A DNA stretch of 56,770 nt from Prevotella sp. (GCA_017410365.1 JAFQQY010000013.1:1-56770), one strand, 5' to 3'; positions 24,175 through 33,194 are shown, counted from the first letter of the stretch. The notes: a model not told the origin generated them from the sequence alone. Program-made: numbers and translations.

Positions 24175-26139
24175 ATGAAACGATTTCTTACTTTAGCAAT
24201 CATGGCCCTCGCGCTGACGACAGCACAGGCCAGCGTAGGGATTAACAGCACGAACTTCCCTGACCAAGGGTTCAGGGATGCTATTGCCTGGGCTGATGCC
24301 GATGGTAATGGAGTGCTGAGTGATGAGGAAATTGCCAGTATCGAGCAGTTACAGTTGAGCAGCCCTACTAGCCTCAAAGGACTTGAGTATCTGACGAACA
24401 TCAGACAGCTGGATGTCTATACAGACGGCTCTGACGACAGTCCCTCCAACGCCATCACAACTTTCGATGGCAGCATCCTGCCCCATCTGTTCTATCTCAG
24501 TTTCGGTGGCATGAATGGCCTGACGAGCATCGACCTGAGCAAGAACACGGAGTTTGAACAGCTGAACATCTATCAGGGTGCCAAGAATCTAGCTACCCTC
24601 AAACTGCCTGCCAGCGTCACGATGATTGGTTTGGCCGACACGCCACTGCTGACCGCGCTCGACGTGAACCAGTACCCCAAGTTGCAGAGTTTCTCGATGA
24701 CGCATACAGGCATTACAGACCTCGACTTCTCAAACCATCCCTACATGAGCTATGTCGGCGTATTTGGTGACGAGGAAAAGAGCGACGTGCTGAACTCGCT
24801 GAATCTGGAGAACTGCACGTCGCTGGAAAATGTCGACATCCGCTTCACTACCATCAAGTCGCTCTCGATGAAGCATTTGCCCACCGTACGCACGCTGATG
24901 ATGCTCAACAACGACATCACGACCATCACCATTGACGACTGCGAGGTGTTCAACGACATCACCTGCGACCAGAACGTGCTGGGTACGCTCTACGTGAAGA
25001 ACAATCCGCAACTGCACGTCATCAACTGTCAGGACAACAAGCTGCAAGTGCTCATTGCCGACAACAATCCGCAGCTTGGACAGGTGCAGGCATTTAACAA
25101 CAAACTGATGTGGCTCGACCTGAAAGACGTGGTGAAAGGCAATGTGGACGAAAGCATACTGAAACTCGACAACCAGCAGCCCACCGTGCAAGCCGTGAAG
25201 CTGTCGCCAACAGAGACGGGACTGCGCGTGCATGAACGGCTCGATGTCAGCCGCGTGCTGAACCTGCGTGCCAAGGGCATCGCCCAGACGCCGAAGGAGG
25301 TATTCGTAGATGGCATCCGCTACTTTGTCTTTTACGATAATGGCCCCGACACGCCCAACCTCGTGGGTTCAGACTGTGGTTACGAGTACGACACGAAGTG
25401 GCCCTATCCGTGGCAGGAGGGTAACTCAACGGATAACCGCCTGCCCGTCACACTCAACGTCACCTCTTGGACGAAGCACCAGGCCTTCCTGACGCTCTCG
25501 CAGAACCGCATAGAGGGACGCTATGGCGAACCGGCTCCTGCCGCTCCTACCGTGACGCGCTCGCAGGACTACGATGGAAAGATTACCTTCTCATCGAGCA
25601 ATGAGAAAGTGGTCAAAGTGAATGCCGAGACGGGCGAACTGACCGTCGTGGGTGCCGGCACTGCCATCATCAGTGTCAGTGGCGCAGAGACCGACTATCG
25701 TCTGGCTCCCGTCACCAAGACCTACACCGTATGGATTGACAAGGCTACGCCTGTCTTCTCCTTCGAAAAGGCGGCTGTCACTGCCAACCTTGGTGCTGCT
25801 GTGCCAGCGAACAAGCTCAGCGTCGGCCTCTACGACGGTGAAGTGCAGTACACCAGCAGTGACGAGACTGTCGCCACCGTCAATGCCCAGGGCATGGTAA
25901 CTGCAATAGCCATAGGCGAAGTGACCATCACCGCCACTGGTGCCGAGACCGAGAACTGCTACAAGGCACAGCAGGCTCAGTATCAGCTGACCATATCCGA
26001 CGCCTCTGGCATCAGCACCATTACGTCCGATGCTGCCAGCACAGGCAAGGTCTACAACCTGAAAGGACAGCAAGTAAACCTGCCGACAACTGGCAAAGGG
26101 GTATATATTATCGGTGGAAAGAAAGTGGTGAGGGATTGA
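24175..26139 (+). CDS. Secreted leucine-rich-repeat protein with Ig-like repeats (LRR2)
   Basis: A 654-residue paralogue of LRR1. Signal peptide MKRFLTLAIMALALTTAQA; a canonical-looking EF-hand loop DADGNGVLSDEE (about residues 41-52), closer to consensus than in LRR1; LRR region (LKGLEYLTNIRQLDVY, LTSIDLSKNTEFEQLNIY) to about residue 340; and two Ig-like Big_2/MBG repeats (SSNEKVVKVNAETGELTVV, SSDETVATVNAQGMVTA), one fewer than LRR1. Tail KVYNLKGQQV ... GKGVYIIGGKKVVRD resembles a sorting tail. Sequence between LRR and Ig parts is nearly identical in the two paralogues, consistent with recent duplication or gene conversion. Likely function is surface adhesion or ligand binding; inference. 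Confidence 0.85.
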   Translation: MKRFLTLAIMALALTTAQASVGINSTNFPDQGFRDAIAWADADGNGVLSDEEIASIEQLQLSSPTSLKGLEYLTNIRQLDVYTDGSDDSPSNAITTFDGSILPHLFYLSFGGMNGLTSIDLSKNTEFEQLNIYQGAKNLATLKLPASVTMIGLADTPLLTALDVNQYPKLQSFSMTHTGITDLDFSNHPYMSYVGVFGDEEKSDVLNSLNLENCTSLENVDIRFTTIKSLSMKHLPTVRTLMMLNNDITTITIDDCEVFNDITCDQNVLGTLYVKNNPQLHVINCQDNKLQVLIADNNPQLGQVQAFNNKLMWLDLKDVVKGNVDESILKLDNQQPTVQAVKLSPTETGLRVHERLDVSRVLNLRAKGIAQTPKEVFVDGIRYFVFYDNGPDTPNLVGSDCGYEYDTKWPYPWQEGNSTDNRLPVTLNVTSWTKHQAFLTLSQNRIEGRYGEPAPAAPTVTRSQDYDGKITFSSSNEKVVKVNAETGELTVVGAGTAIISVSGAETDYRLAPVTKTYTVWIDKATPVFSFEKAAVTANLGAAVPANKLSVGLYDGEVQYTSSDETVATVNAQGMVTAIAIGEVTITATGAETENCYKAQQAQYQLTISDASGISTITSDAASTGKVYNLKGQQVNLPTTGKGVYIIGGKKVVRD

Positions 26140-26169
26140 AACGACACTTAATCTGCATCATTTTATCAG

Positions 26170-26212
26170 AATCTGCATCATAAACAGCAAAAATGATGCA
26201 GATTTTTTCTTT
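26170..26212 (+). terminator. Terminator of LRR2 with a duplicated 5' arm
   Basis: AATCTGCATCAT (26170-26181) pairs perfectly with ATGATGCAGATT (26193-26204), followed by TTTTTTCTTTT. A second copy of the 5' arm lies at 26150-26161 and could pair with the same 3' arm, giving two alternative hairpins. Confidence 0.8.
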
Positions 26213-26267
26213 TGTGAGGCAGAAAAGCATTATTCTTCTGGATAGAATGCTGTTTCTCTATTTCTTA

Positions 26268-26298
26268 TTTGTCTTTATGTCTATGGATTCTGGGATTT
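26268..26298 (+). repeat. Dispersed intergenic repeat, copy 1
   Basis: A short element containing GTCTTTATGTCTA-GGA and TGGGATTT, also present at 49505-49540 (same strand) and 55849-55888 (minus). All copies are intergenic. Confidence 0.5.
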
Positions 26299-26328
26299 AC
26301 GCTTGGTGACTATTCCACATTTTGTCTG

Positions 26329-26392
26329 GCGTAACTGCATCAATTAGCAAGCGTAACTGCATCAATTAGCAAGCGTAACTGCATCAATTAGC
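26329..26392 (+). repeat. Three tandem 22-bp repeats
   Basis: Units at 26329-26350, 26351-26372 and 26373-26392 (last lacking 2 bases) share GCGTAACTGCATCAATTAGC. They lie between the convergent ends of LRR2 and the AbgT-like gene. The remainder of the 26140-26416 gap holds the LRR2 terminator and a dispersed repeat. Confidence 0.75.
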
Positions 26393-26416
26393 TGCCACAA
26401 ATGGCATAGTTATTTT

Positions 26417-27028
26417 TCAGTTAGCAAACTCAGGGAAAACGAAGCAAACGGAATAGTAAAGTTGTATTGCCAACATATACAACAATACTAGGGGCGTGGA
26501 TTTTGCCAAACCTGATGATAAGGATGTGAAAACATCGGAAACGGAATGGAAAGAACCTGCCACTATGCCATATACGATGGAAAAAAGACAGATGCCAACG
26601 GTAAGTATAGGTACCAAGGCAACGCTGAACGGCGAAGGCCACAGGTTGCCAGAGGCACTGAGCAATATGGCTCGCGGCATGACGGTAACGCTTAAAAGCG
26701 CTATGATATAGGCAACCGCAACAAAAAGCATGAAGATAAATGCCGTGCGCTCCCTATATGTCATTCTGTAGCCACGGGCAAAGACACTCAAGAGGCCGCT
26801 TCCACGCATACACCCATAAGCCATCGACAACAGCATAATCCAAATCAGCAGCGGCGATGCCATCATATCGACAAAGTTAGATGAATACCAGCGCAAGCCC
26901 TCGCTACTGATAAGGCTGTGCATGTTTGTTTCGGGGATGGTGGCGCTAATAATCCACGACCCCAGAACCACAAGCAACTGCAGAACTAACAGCAGCAAAG
27001 CGATACGCGAATATAATCTAATCTTCAT
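26417..27028 (-). CDS. Short AbgT-like membrane protein
   Basis: A 203-residue protein with five or six hydrophobic segments. The region MHSLISSEGLRWYSSNFVDMM followed by LLIWIMLLSMAYGCMRGSGLL resembles the N-terminal part of AbgT-family (p-aminobenzoyl-glutamate) transporters, which have about 500 residues; this one is less than half that length. It lacks the long C-terminal transport domain, so it may be a regulatory or sensory relic rather than a transporter. The ATG at 27028 overlaps the end of the response regulator gene by 11 nt, indicating coupling with the two-component genes. AbgT kinship is by motif only. Confidence 0.6.
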   Translation of the reverse strand: MKIRLYSRIALLLLVLQLLVVLGSWIISATIPETNMHSLISSEGLRWYSSNFVDMMASPLLIWIMLLSMAYGCMRGSGLLSVFARGYRMTYRERTAFIFMLFVAVAYIIALLSVTVMPRAILLSASGNLWPSPFSVALVPILTVGICLFSIVYGIVAGSFHSVSDVFTSLSSGLAKSTPLVLLYMLAIQLYYSVCFVFPEFAN

Positions 27029-27743
27029 CTGAAACAAGATTATCAATGTCTATAATACGCAACTCAATGGCACGCACCACAAGACGTGTAGCATTAATGG
27101 CCATATCGCCATTACCTTTAGGAAAGAGCTTGCGAATAAGTTCGTTCTGCCTTTTCTCAAGAGCCTTGACACCAAACGGCATGCCACGAAGGTTGGTAAT
27201 CTGCTCTTTGGTATAACCCAATGCCAGATGGCGCAGGAAACGCTCGTCATACTCGTCAATCTCAAAATCGACGTATGCCTCCTGACTTGATATATGGCTG
27301 CTTACTGCCTGTTTGAAACGCTCTACTATCTTCTGCAGAATGGGTTGGTTGAACACCATGCGCTTGCCTTCCATTACGCTGTTGACATCGCTACGGGTAA
27401 GCATTTCGCCACTTTTAAGTATTATGCCATCAGCACCAGCATCCAAGACGTCGACCCATAGCTTCTCGTTGATTATCTCACCTGTGAATATCAATACGCG
27501 AACCGAAGGATAGAGTTCCTTGGTTTGCCTGCATATCTCAACGCCAACGGTTGTCGAACCGCCAAGTCCTAAGTCAAGAAGGACGAGGTCGGGCAATTGC
27601 TGCTTTATCAGTTTCCAATAGGCAGCTTCGTTGTCGGCTGTTCCTATTATCTCTGCTTCCGGTATGTCATTGCGCACGATGCCTTCTGTTCCCTTCAATT
27701 CCAGAGGCACATCCTCAACTATTATTATCTTAAAATTCTCCAT
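27018..27743 (-). CDS. Response regulator with LuxR-like C-terminus
   Basis: A 241-residue regulator. Receiver domain with acidic pair in IIIVEDVPLE, phosphoacceptor Asp in LVLLDLGLGG (about residue 56), Thr in LIFTGE and Lys in GIILKSG. The C-terminal 90 residues have a helical LuxR-like region (ERFLRHLALGYTKEQITNLRGM ... VKALEKRQNELIRKLFPKG) of the kind seen in Bacteroidales regulators paired with DUF5112/DUF5113 kinases. It starts 48 nt after the large sensor gene and overlaps the AbgT-like gene, so the three form one operon. Confidence 0.85.
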   Translation of the reverse strand: MENFKIIIVEDVPLELKGTEGIVRNDIPEAEIIGTADNEAAYWKLIKQQLPDLVLLDLGLGGSTTVGVEICRQTKELYPSVRVLIFTGEIINEKLWVDVLDAGADGIILKSGEMLTRSDVNSVMEGKRMVFNQPILQKIVERFKQAVSSHISSQEAYVDFEIDEYDERFLRHLALGYTKEQITNLRGMPFGVKALEKRQNELIRKLFPKGNGDMAINATRLVVRAIELRIIDIDNLVSDED

Positions 27744-27791
27744 ATATATATTCTTTGTGATTATATTAATTATCTGCTATCAACCAGTATC

Positions 27792-30700
27792 TCAGCGCGC
27801 CTTTACCAGCACGATGTTTACATAAGCACATCCGTCGTGTATCTCTGCCTCTATGCCGCATCGGCGGCGGTTGGTATATTCGGAATGGTCTCTCACTATC
27901 TGTCGGCATAACATGAACATGAAATTGCCCGACGACGGATTAAACAAATCTTTTGCCTGCTGCTCGGTCAACTGCATCGATGGCATGGGCACTGAAAAAC
28001 GCACGTAGCCGTCTGGAAGTTCGGTAATCAGAACGCTTTCTTTCTTCTCTCCTGATGTTTTCAGCATGAAATCAAACATGTAACTGAGCAATCCGGCATC
28101 GCCTATAAGTTGAATGCCCATGATGCTGACCTTGGCCATACGCAGCTTTATGCGTGCCAACTGACGCATCGACTGCTCGCTAAGCACGCTGTGTATGTCG
28201 CGATAGTATGACACGAGTTCACGTATTGACTCCAGATTGGCAGCGGTATCGTCCATCAGCTGGCGCAAACGGCTTGGATAATACATCGTTTCATGCTTCA
28301 GGGTAGACAGGCAGTTGTCAAGCACGGAATTGCATACATAGAGGCTGTCGTACTCATACTCTACCTTTCGGCACTCGTCTTCTGCTATCTCAATGTCAGA
28401 GAGATGGCTATTGTGTACCTCTACCGACTCTATGAGCGCCTCTCTGATTTGCATTACTACACTCTGCAACTCGCTCGGATATTGCTCTTCCACCAAGCGG
28501 TCGATGCTTTTTAGCTTGTCTTCCGACGTGGAATCGTCAAGCAGTATCTCGTTCACCTTCTTGATACGCTCTACACAGAACCTGTAATATATCCTATGGC
28601 GATAGTAGAGAAGATAGTAAGCCGGCAGAATCATTATCAAGATGATTACGAGAATGATTATTGCTATGGTCTTGTTTGTCTGCGACTGTTGCATGGTGCG
28701 GCAATAATCCTCCAGGGTGTTGTCGGCAGACACTTCTCTAAACAGCTGAGTATATATCTTGTTGTTATACTCGTACAATGCCCAGTCGTGCAACGCCAAT
28801 GCAGCCACGGCACTCTCGTTGCGGATGTCAAGAATTATGCTGTAGTCGGTGGCAATGCTATCGCGGAACCACTTAATCTCAGGAATCACTTCACCCAACT
28901 CTCCAATACGCTGCATCAACAGTTTGCCATCGGGATAGTATTGCAGATAGTGGCGGTTCAAGTACTTGCGGCTGCTGTCTGCATACTGCAATGTTTTCTC
29001 ATAACTGCCTTCGATATTAGAGATATAAACGCTATCGGCAAAGGTATTGGCCATGTAAAGATTAGAATGCGGAACGTTTGCCTCCTGACAGTAACCAGCA
29101 GATGAAGCAGCAAATGCGCACATCAGGATAACGGTGCGGACAATGCCTCGCGGAAGCCTGAAATAGAAACGGCTGCCACTACCCTGCTTGCTCTCGGCAG
29201 AGATGACTGAGTTGTGGAAGATTCTGCTTGTCTTGCGGTATTTCTCGATAATACCTTTACAGTTCATCAATCCAAAGCCATGACCGTTATATACCTTATG
29301 GTCGAATATTGTATTCAACTGTTCTTCTGTCATACCCTGACCGGTATCACTGACCGATATCTCTACATAATCGTCATGCTCTACTGCCCTGACATCTACA
29401 GAACCACCGCTCTGTGTAAACTTGCGGGCATTATCTGCCAATGTGTTTATCATGAACAGCGTCAACACCCTGTCGGCCTTGACCACTGCCGTTGTCTCTT
29501 CTACATTAAGCTGTATTCCTTTCATGGCAAAGGCGGTCTTGCCTTTTGAGAGTATGTCGAATAATGGCTGCAGGGCGAACGACTCTATGCGCATGCTCAA
29601 CTCGCCACGTCGCATCTCTATCCAATGCGTCAGCACATCGTTATACTCATTAATCTTATCTATAAGTTCCAGGATATAGGCAAACCTGTCATTTCTCACC
29701 GCTTCACTCTCATCGCGGTTGTTCAGTTGGTTCAACTCGTTTATTATCCTGTCGATAAATGGCGTGATGCCATTGACAAGTGATATGCGTGTGCGATGCT
29801 CCAACAGCTTCAGCTGATTCTTTTTTACTCTGTCAAGTGTCAGAATCAACTTCTCGTTGATATCTTCCCGCTGCTCGCGAAGCATCTCCAGCTTACCTTC
29901 ATTGTCTTCTTGCCATTTATGCAAGGGTTGCAAGAGGCTATCGAGCGAGTCTTCTTGCTTGCGTTTATTGTTGCGCCTGTAAAAGAGCCAAAGCATTAGC
30001 AGAAGCACGATAATTGCAATCAGTACGGCAAGAATCATGGCGTTCTGTTGGACAGATGCCTTTTCCAGCATATCGGCACGAGCTTCAAGCGAGCGGTCTT
30101 GACGTGTCTGTTCCTGCAAATCTATGTAGATATTACGGTTATAGTCACTCGCCTGCTTATCGTTAATGGCAGAATATGCCACACTTAACTGTTCTCTGAT
30201 ACTTGCCACAAGGTCGGGCGCCTGCATAATCCTTTCGTCAGACAAGGCCCTTTCAAAATAAACGAGTGCAGTTTCATAATCACCTGTTGCCATATAGCAC
30301 GATGCAAGCGATCTGTTTGCACCTGCTATCTGATAAACATCACCGCATTCCTCAAACAGTTGCAGCGACTTTGACGCAAGCAAAACAGCCGTTTCGCTGT
30401 CTGCCTCCTCGTCTTGAAGAATGAACCTCATGCTCAAAGGATTGTTGGCAATGAGCAAATCTGATATGCTGGCATCAGAGAACAACAACGACAATGCTTC
30501 AAGTGAGTTGGCAATAAAGAAAGTGGAATTGCTTTCTAATGCCAGAGCATAGCACTTTATCAGGCATTCAAACTCTTCCTGCCTTATCTCCTCTTGTGTT
30601 CCATCGGTAATGATACCTCCTGAACCTATATTGTATAAATAATTTAAGTATTGTGCTGTATCTCGCTGAACAACAGCTTCTTCTATAACAGATATAGCTT

Positions 30701-31259
30701 CTATGGATTGAAGTTCCAAACCTACATAATAATAGTAGGTTGAGTTTACAATGGCAAACTCCGACTCTGCATATACAAGGCGAGACAGCATTCTCTCGGG
30801 AAGCGAATACCGCTCCTCGTTTATTCTTTTCAAACGCCCTAAAGCGCGCTCTCTATATTCATAAAATTCCCTGTTGCGAGACATTCTTTGGCACAAGCGC
30901 ATATACTGAACGTCTGCTACCAAAAGCTCTATTTGATTGTCTGTAACGTCAGAAGCCTCGTCCAACAACTGCCATGCCTGCTGATAATCCATTTGGGCGA
31001 TTTTCACAAAGGCTTGATTATTTAATGCCTCTGCCCTTCCATCGTCGTAACCGCCAGAAACCTCTAATGCCTTATTGGCATAATGCTCTGCCGAATCAAG
31101 ATTACGGTAATGGAAATAGTAGGATTTATCATTATATTTGTCTGCCTGCCGGCATGACTTGTCATCGCAAGAAGCTAATAAAGGAAGAAATAATGATAAT
31201 AAAAAAAACAAAGGATTACAGAATATCAGATTGCTTTTACACTTCATCCGATAATCCAT
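27792..31259 (-). CDS. Giant sensor histidine kinase, DUF5112/DUF5113 type
   Basis: A 1155-residue lipoprotein sensor. Lipobox LPLLASC near residue 30; TPR-like DUF5112 sensor (about 35-405); TM (MILAVLIAIIVLLLMLWLFY); a coiled region with possible phosphoacceptor His in LLEHRTRISLVNG; HATPase domain (about 600-705) with N-box NTLADNARKF, G1 VSDTGQGM and G2 NGHGFGLMNCKGIIEKY. Unusually, a second signal/TM-like segment (TVILMCAFAASSAGYC), a second extracytoplasmic part (DUF5113-like), another TM (IAIIILVIILIMILPAYYLLYY) and a C-terminal cytoplasmic helical domain follow. This looks like a fusion of two membrane sensors. ATGs at 31259 and 31247 are both possible starts; family names are from memory. 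Confidence 0.8.
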   Translation of the reverse strand: MDYRMKCKSNLIFCNPLFFLLSLFLPLLASCDDKSCRQADKYNDKSYYFHYRNLDSAEHYANKALEVSGGYDDGRAEALNNQAFVKIAQMDYQQAWQLLDEASDVTDNQIELLVADVQYMRLCQRMSRNREFYEYRERALGRLKRINEERYSLPERMLSRLVYAESEFAIVNSTYYYYVGLELQSIEAISVIEEAVVQRDTAQYLNYLYNIGSGGIITDGTQEEIRQEEFECLIKCYALALESNSTFFIANSLEALSLLFSDASISDLLIANNPLSMRFILQDEEADSETAVLLASKSLQLFEECGDVYQIAGANRSLASCYMATGDYETALVYFERALSDERIMQAPDLVASIREQLSVAYSAINDKQASDYNRNIYIDLQEQTRQDRSLEARADMLEKASVQQNAMILAVLIAIIVLLLMLWLFYRRNNKRKQEDSLDSLLQPLHKWQEDNEGKLEMLREQREDINEKLILTLDRVKKNQLKLLEHRTRISLVNGITPFIDRIINELNQLNNRDESEAVRNDRFAYILELIDKINEYNDVLTHWIEMRRGELSMRIESFALQPLFDILSKGKTAFAMKGIQLNVEETTAVVKADRVLTLFMINTLADNARKFTQSGGSVDVRAVEHDDYVEISVSDTGQGMTEEQLNTIFDHKVYNGHGFGLMNCKGIIEKYRKTSRIFHNSVISAESKQGSGSRFYFRLPRGIVRTVILMCAFAASSAGYCQEANVPHSNLYMANTFADSVYISNIEGSYEKTLQYADSSRKYLNRHYLQYYPDGKLLMQRIGELGEVIPEIKWFRDSIATDYSIILDIRNESAVAALALHDWALYEYNNKIYTQLFREVSADNTLEDYCRTMQQSQTNKTIAIIILVIILIMILPAYYLLYYRHRIYYRFCVERIKKVNEILLDDSTSEDKLKSIDRLVEEQYPSELQSVVMQIREALIESVEVHNSHLSDIEIAEDECRKVEYEYDSLYVCNSVLDNCLSTLKHETMYYPSRLRQLMDDTAANLESIRELVSYYRDIHSVLSEQSMRQLARIKLRMAKVSIMGIQLIGDAGLLSYMFDFMLKTSGEKKESVLITELPDGYVRFSVPMPSMQLTEQQAKDLFNPSSGNFMFMLCRQIVRDHSEYTNRRRCGIEAEIHDGCAYVNIVLVKAR

Positions 31260-31277
31260 AATCCTTTATTATTATAA

Positions 31278-31293
31278 TGTTCTTAATAGAACA
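31278..31293 (-). terminator. Short hairpin between eda and the giant sensor gene
   Basis: TGTTCT and AGAACA (6-bp arms, TAAT loop) follow the eda stop on the minus strand, with an AT-rich stretch behind. Possibly a weak terminator, or a symmetric operator for the sensor operon. Confidence 0.3.
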
Positions 31294-31301
31294 GTAATTG
31301 C

Positions 31302-31970
31302 TTATCCGCGAGCCTTGGCAATATAACCTAATGCCTCAGCACACTTGTCAGAGATTGCCTGCCAGTTTTCTGCTGCAATAACATCCTTAGGGAAGAGCTT
31401 GCTACCCATACCAACGCAGAATACACCTGCCTTGAACCATGATGTAAGGTTTGACTCGTCAGGAGAAACACCGCCAGTAACCATCAGCTTTGACCATGGC
31501 ATTGGAGCCATAAGACCCTTTACAAGGTTAGGACCAAGAACATCGCCTGGGAAAATCTTGCAAAGGTCGCAACCTACTTCCTGAGCTGCACCTACTTCTG
31601 ATACACTGCCACAACCTGGAGTGTAAGCAACAAGACGACGGTTGCAGATCTTAGAAATCTCTGGGTTGAACAATGGACCTACGATAAAGCATGCGCCCAA
31701 CTGAAGATACAATGCTGCAGTAGCTGGATCTACGATTGAACCAACACCCATTGCCATCTCTGGACATTCCTTGGCTGCGAACTTAACCACTTCAGCAAAC
31801 ACCTCATGTGCGAAATCGCCACGGTTTGTAAACTCGAAAGCACGAACGCCACCGTCATAGCAAGCCTTAACAACTTTCTTGGCTACCTCTGCATCTTTGT
31901 GATAGAACACAGGCACCATACCTGTCTGACCCATCTTGGCCAATACAGCTATCTTATCAAACTTTGCCAT
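31302..31970 (-). CDS. eda: KDPG/KHG aldolase
   Basis: A 222-residue class I aldolase that cleaves 2-keto-3-deoxy-6-phosphogluconate to pyruvate and glyceraldehyde 3-phosphate (also 4-hydroxy-2-oxoglutarate). The Schiff-base Lys is in [10 protein letters not shown] (about residue 138); the family motifs [25 protein letters not shown] and [12 protein letters not shown] are present. It follows kdgK by 34 nt on the minus strand, completing the lower hexuronate pathway: altronate to KDG (UxaA), KDG to KDPG (KdgK), KDPG cleavage here. Confidence 0.92.
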   Translation of the reverse strand: MAKFDKIAVLAKMGQTGMVPVFYHKDAEVAKKVVKACYDGGVRAFEFTNRGDFAHEVFAEVVKFAAKECPEMAMGVGSIVDPATAALYLQLGACFIVGPLFNPEISKICNRRLVAYTPGCGSVSEVGAAQEVGCDLCKIFPGDVLGPNLVKGLMAPMPWSKLMVTGGVSPDESNLTSWFKAGVFCVGMGSKLFPKDVIAAENWQAISDKCAEALGYIAKARG

Positions 31971-32004
31971 TTTCTATTTTCTTATTTTATCTTTTGCCAA
32001 TATA

Positions 32005-33030
32005 TTATCTCTGAACACGACCAGAAGCATCACCGCCAGCAAGAGCCTCTACTTCTTCCTTGCTTACCAAGTTGAAGTCGCCAGGAATTGTATGCTTCAA
32101 TGCAGAAGCTGCAACAGCAAACTCAAGTGCCTTGCCCTGGTTGTCAGGATATGTCAGAAGACCATGGATAAGACCGCCAGAGAATGAGTCACCACCACCT
32201 ACACGGTCAATGATTGGCATGATGTCATAACGCTTGCTCTGATAGAACTCCTTACCGTCGTAGATAAGAGCCTTCCAACCGTTATGAGTAGCTGACATAG
32301 ACTCACGAAGTGTAGAAACAACATACTTGAAGCCGAATGTTTCCATCATACCCTTGAAGATACCATAGTAACCTTCAGCATCTGTCTTACCGCCTTCAAC
32401 GTCTGCATCTGGCTCGAAACCGAGACAAAGCTTTGCATCTTCCTCGTTGCCGATACAAACATCAACATACTGCATAAGTGGCTTCATGATGCTCTGTGCC
32501 TTCTCTGAGGTCCAAAGCTTCTTACGGAAGTTCAGGTCAACAGAAACAGTTACGCCATGACGCTTAGCAGCCTCACAAGCCAACTTTGTCAATTCAGCAG
32601 CCTTGTCGCTGATAGCTGGTGTGATACCGCTCCAGTGGAACCAGTCGGCACCTTCCATTACTGCATCGAAATCGAAATCTTCAGGACAAGCCTCAGCTAT
32701 TGAGCTTCCTGCACGGTCATAGATAACCTTAGAAGGGCGCATTGATGCACCTGTCTCCAGGAAGTAAATACCAACACGGTCGCCGCCACGGGCAATGAAA
32801 TCAGTATGTACACCATATTTAGCAAGAGCATTTACAGCACACTGGCCAATCTCATGCTTTGGCAACTTTGATACAAAATATGCATCATGTCCATAATTAG
32901 CACAGCTAACAGCCACATTGGCCTCGCCACCGCCGTATACTACATCAAAAAACTCGCTCTGAACGAATCTTTTCTGTCCTGGTGAAGACAAACGGAGCAT
33001 AATTTCTCCTAATGTTACAATCTTTGCCAT
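32005..33030 (-). CDS. kdgK: 2-keto-3-deoxygluconate kinase (PfkB family)
   Basis: A 341-residue PfkB-family sugar kinase. N-terminal GEIMLRLSSPGQ and the GGGEANVAVSCA substrate loop, and the C-terminal signature DRVGGGDSFSGGL with the catalytic Asp (about residue 278). Context with eda and uxaA identifies the substrate as 2-keto-3-deoxygluconate. First gene of a kdgK-eda operon, divergent from the LacI-type regulator; a TACTTTTG promoter element lies at 33058-33065. Confidence 0.9.
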   Translation of the reverse strand: MAKIVTLGEIMLRLSSPGQKRFVQSEFFDVVYGGGEANVAVSCANYGHDAYFVSKLPKHEIGQCAVNALAKYGVHTDFIARGGDRVGIYFLETGASMRPSKVIYDRAGSSIAEACPEDFDFDAVMEGADWFHWSGITPAISDKAAELTKLACEAAKRHGVTVSVDLNFRKKLWTSEKAQSIMKPLMQYVDVCIGNEEDAKLCLGFEPDADVEGGKTDAEGYYGIFKGMMETFGFKYVVSTLRESMSATHNGWKALIYDGKEFYQSKRYDIMPIIDRVGGGDSFSGGLIHGLLTYPDNQGKALEFAVAASALKHTIPGDFNLVSKEEVEALAGGDASGRVQR

Positions 33031-33057
33031 TGTTTAAAATTTTTATATAAAATGTTT

Positions 33058-33065
33058 CAAAAGTA
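33058..33065 (-). promoter_or_regulatory. Promoter -7 element for kdgK-eda
   Basis: TACTTTTG on the minus strand fits TAnnTTTG, 27 nt before the kdgK ATG. Confidence 0.45.
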
Positions 33066-33164
33066 ATAACTTCTTAATCGTTTACGACCACAAAAATAGT
33101 ACTTATTTCTTAAATGACGAAACAAAATCAGAAAAAACTTTACTTTGATTATAATTTAATGGAC

Positions 33165-33178
33165 TGTGCATTCGCACA
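33165..33178. promoter_or_regulatory. Palindrome, candidate LacI-family operator
   Basis: TGTGCATTCGCACA (arms TGTGC/GCACA) lies 17 nt upstream of the regulator gene's own -7 element TATATTTG (33195-33202), in the divergent kdgK/regulator gap. Position suggests autoregulation and shared control of kdgK-eda; by eye only. Confidence 0.45.
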
Positions 33179-33194
33179 ATTAAAATAATATTGG

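Noticed and set aside
26329-26392. CRISPR-like repeats
   Set aside because: Head-to-tail 22-bp copies with no spacers.
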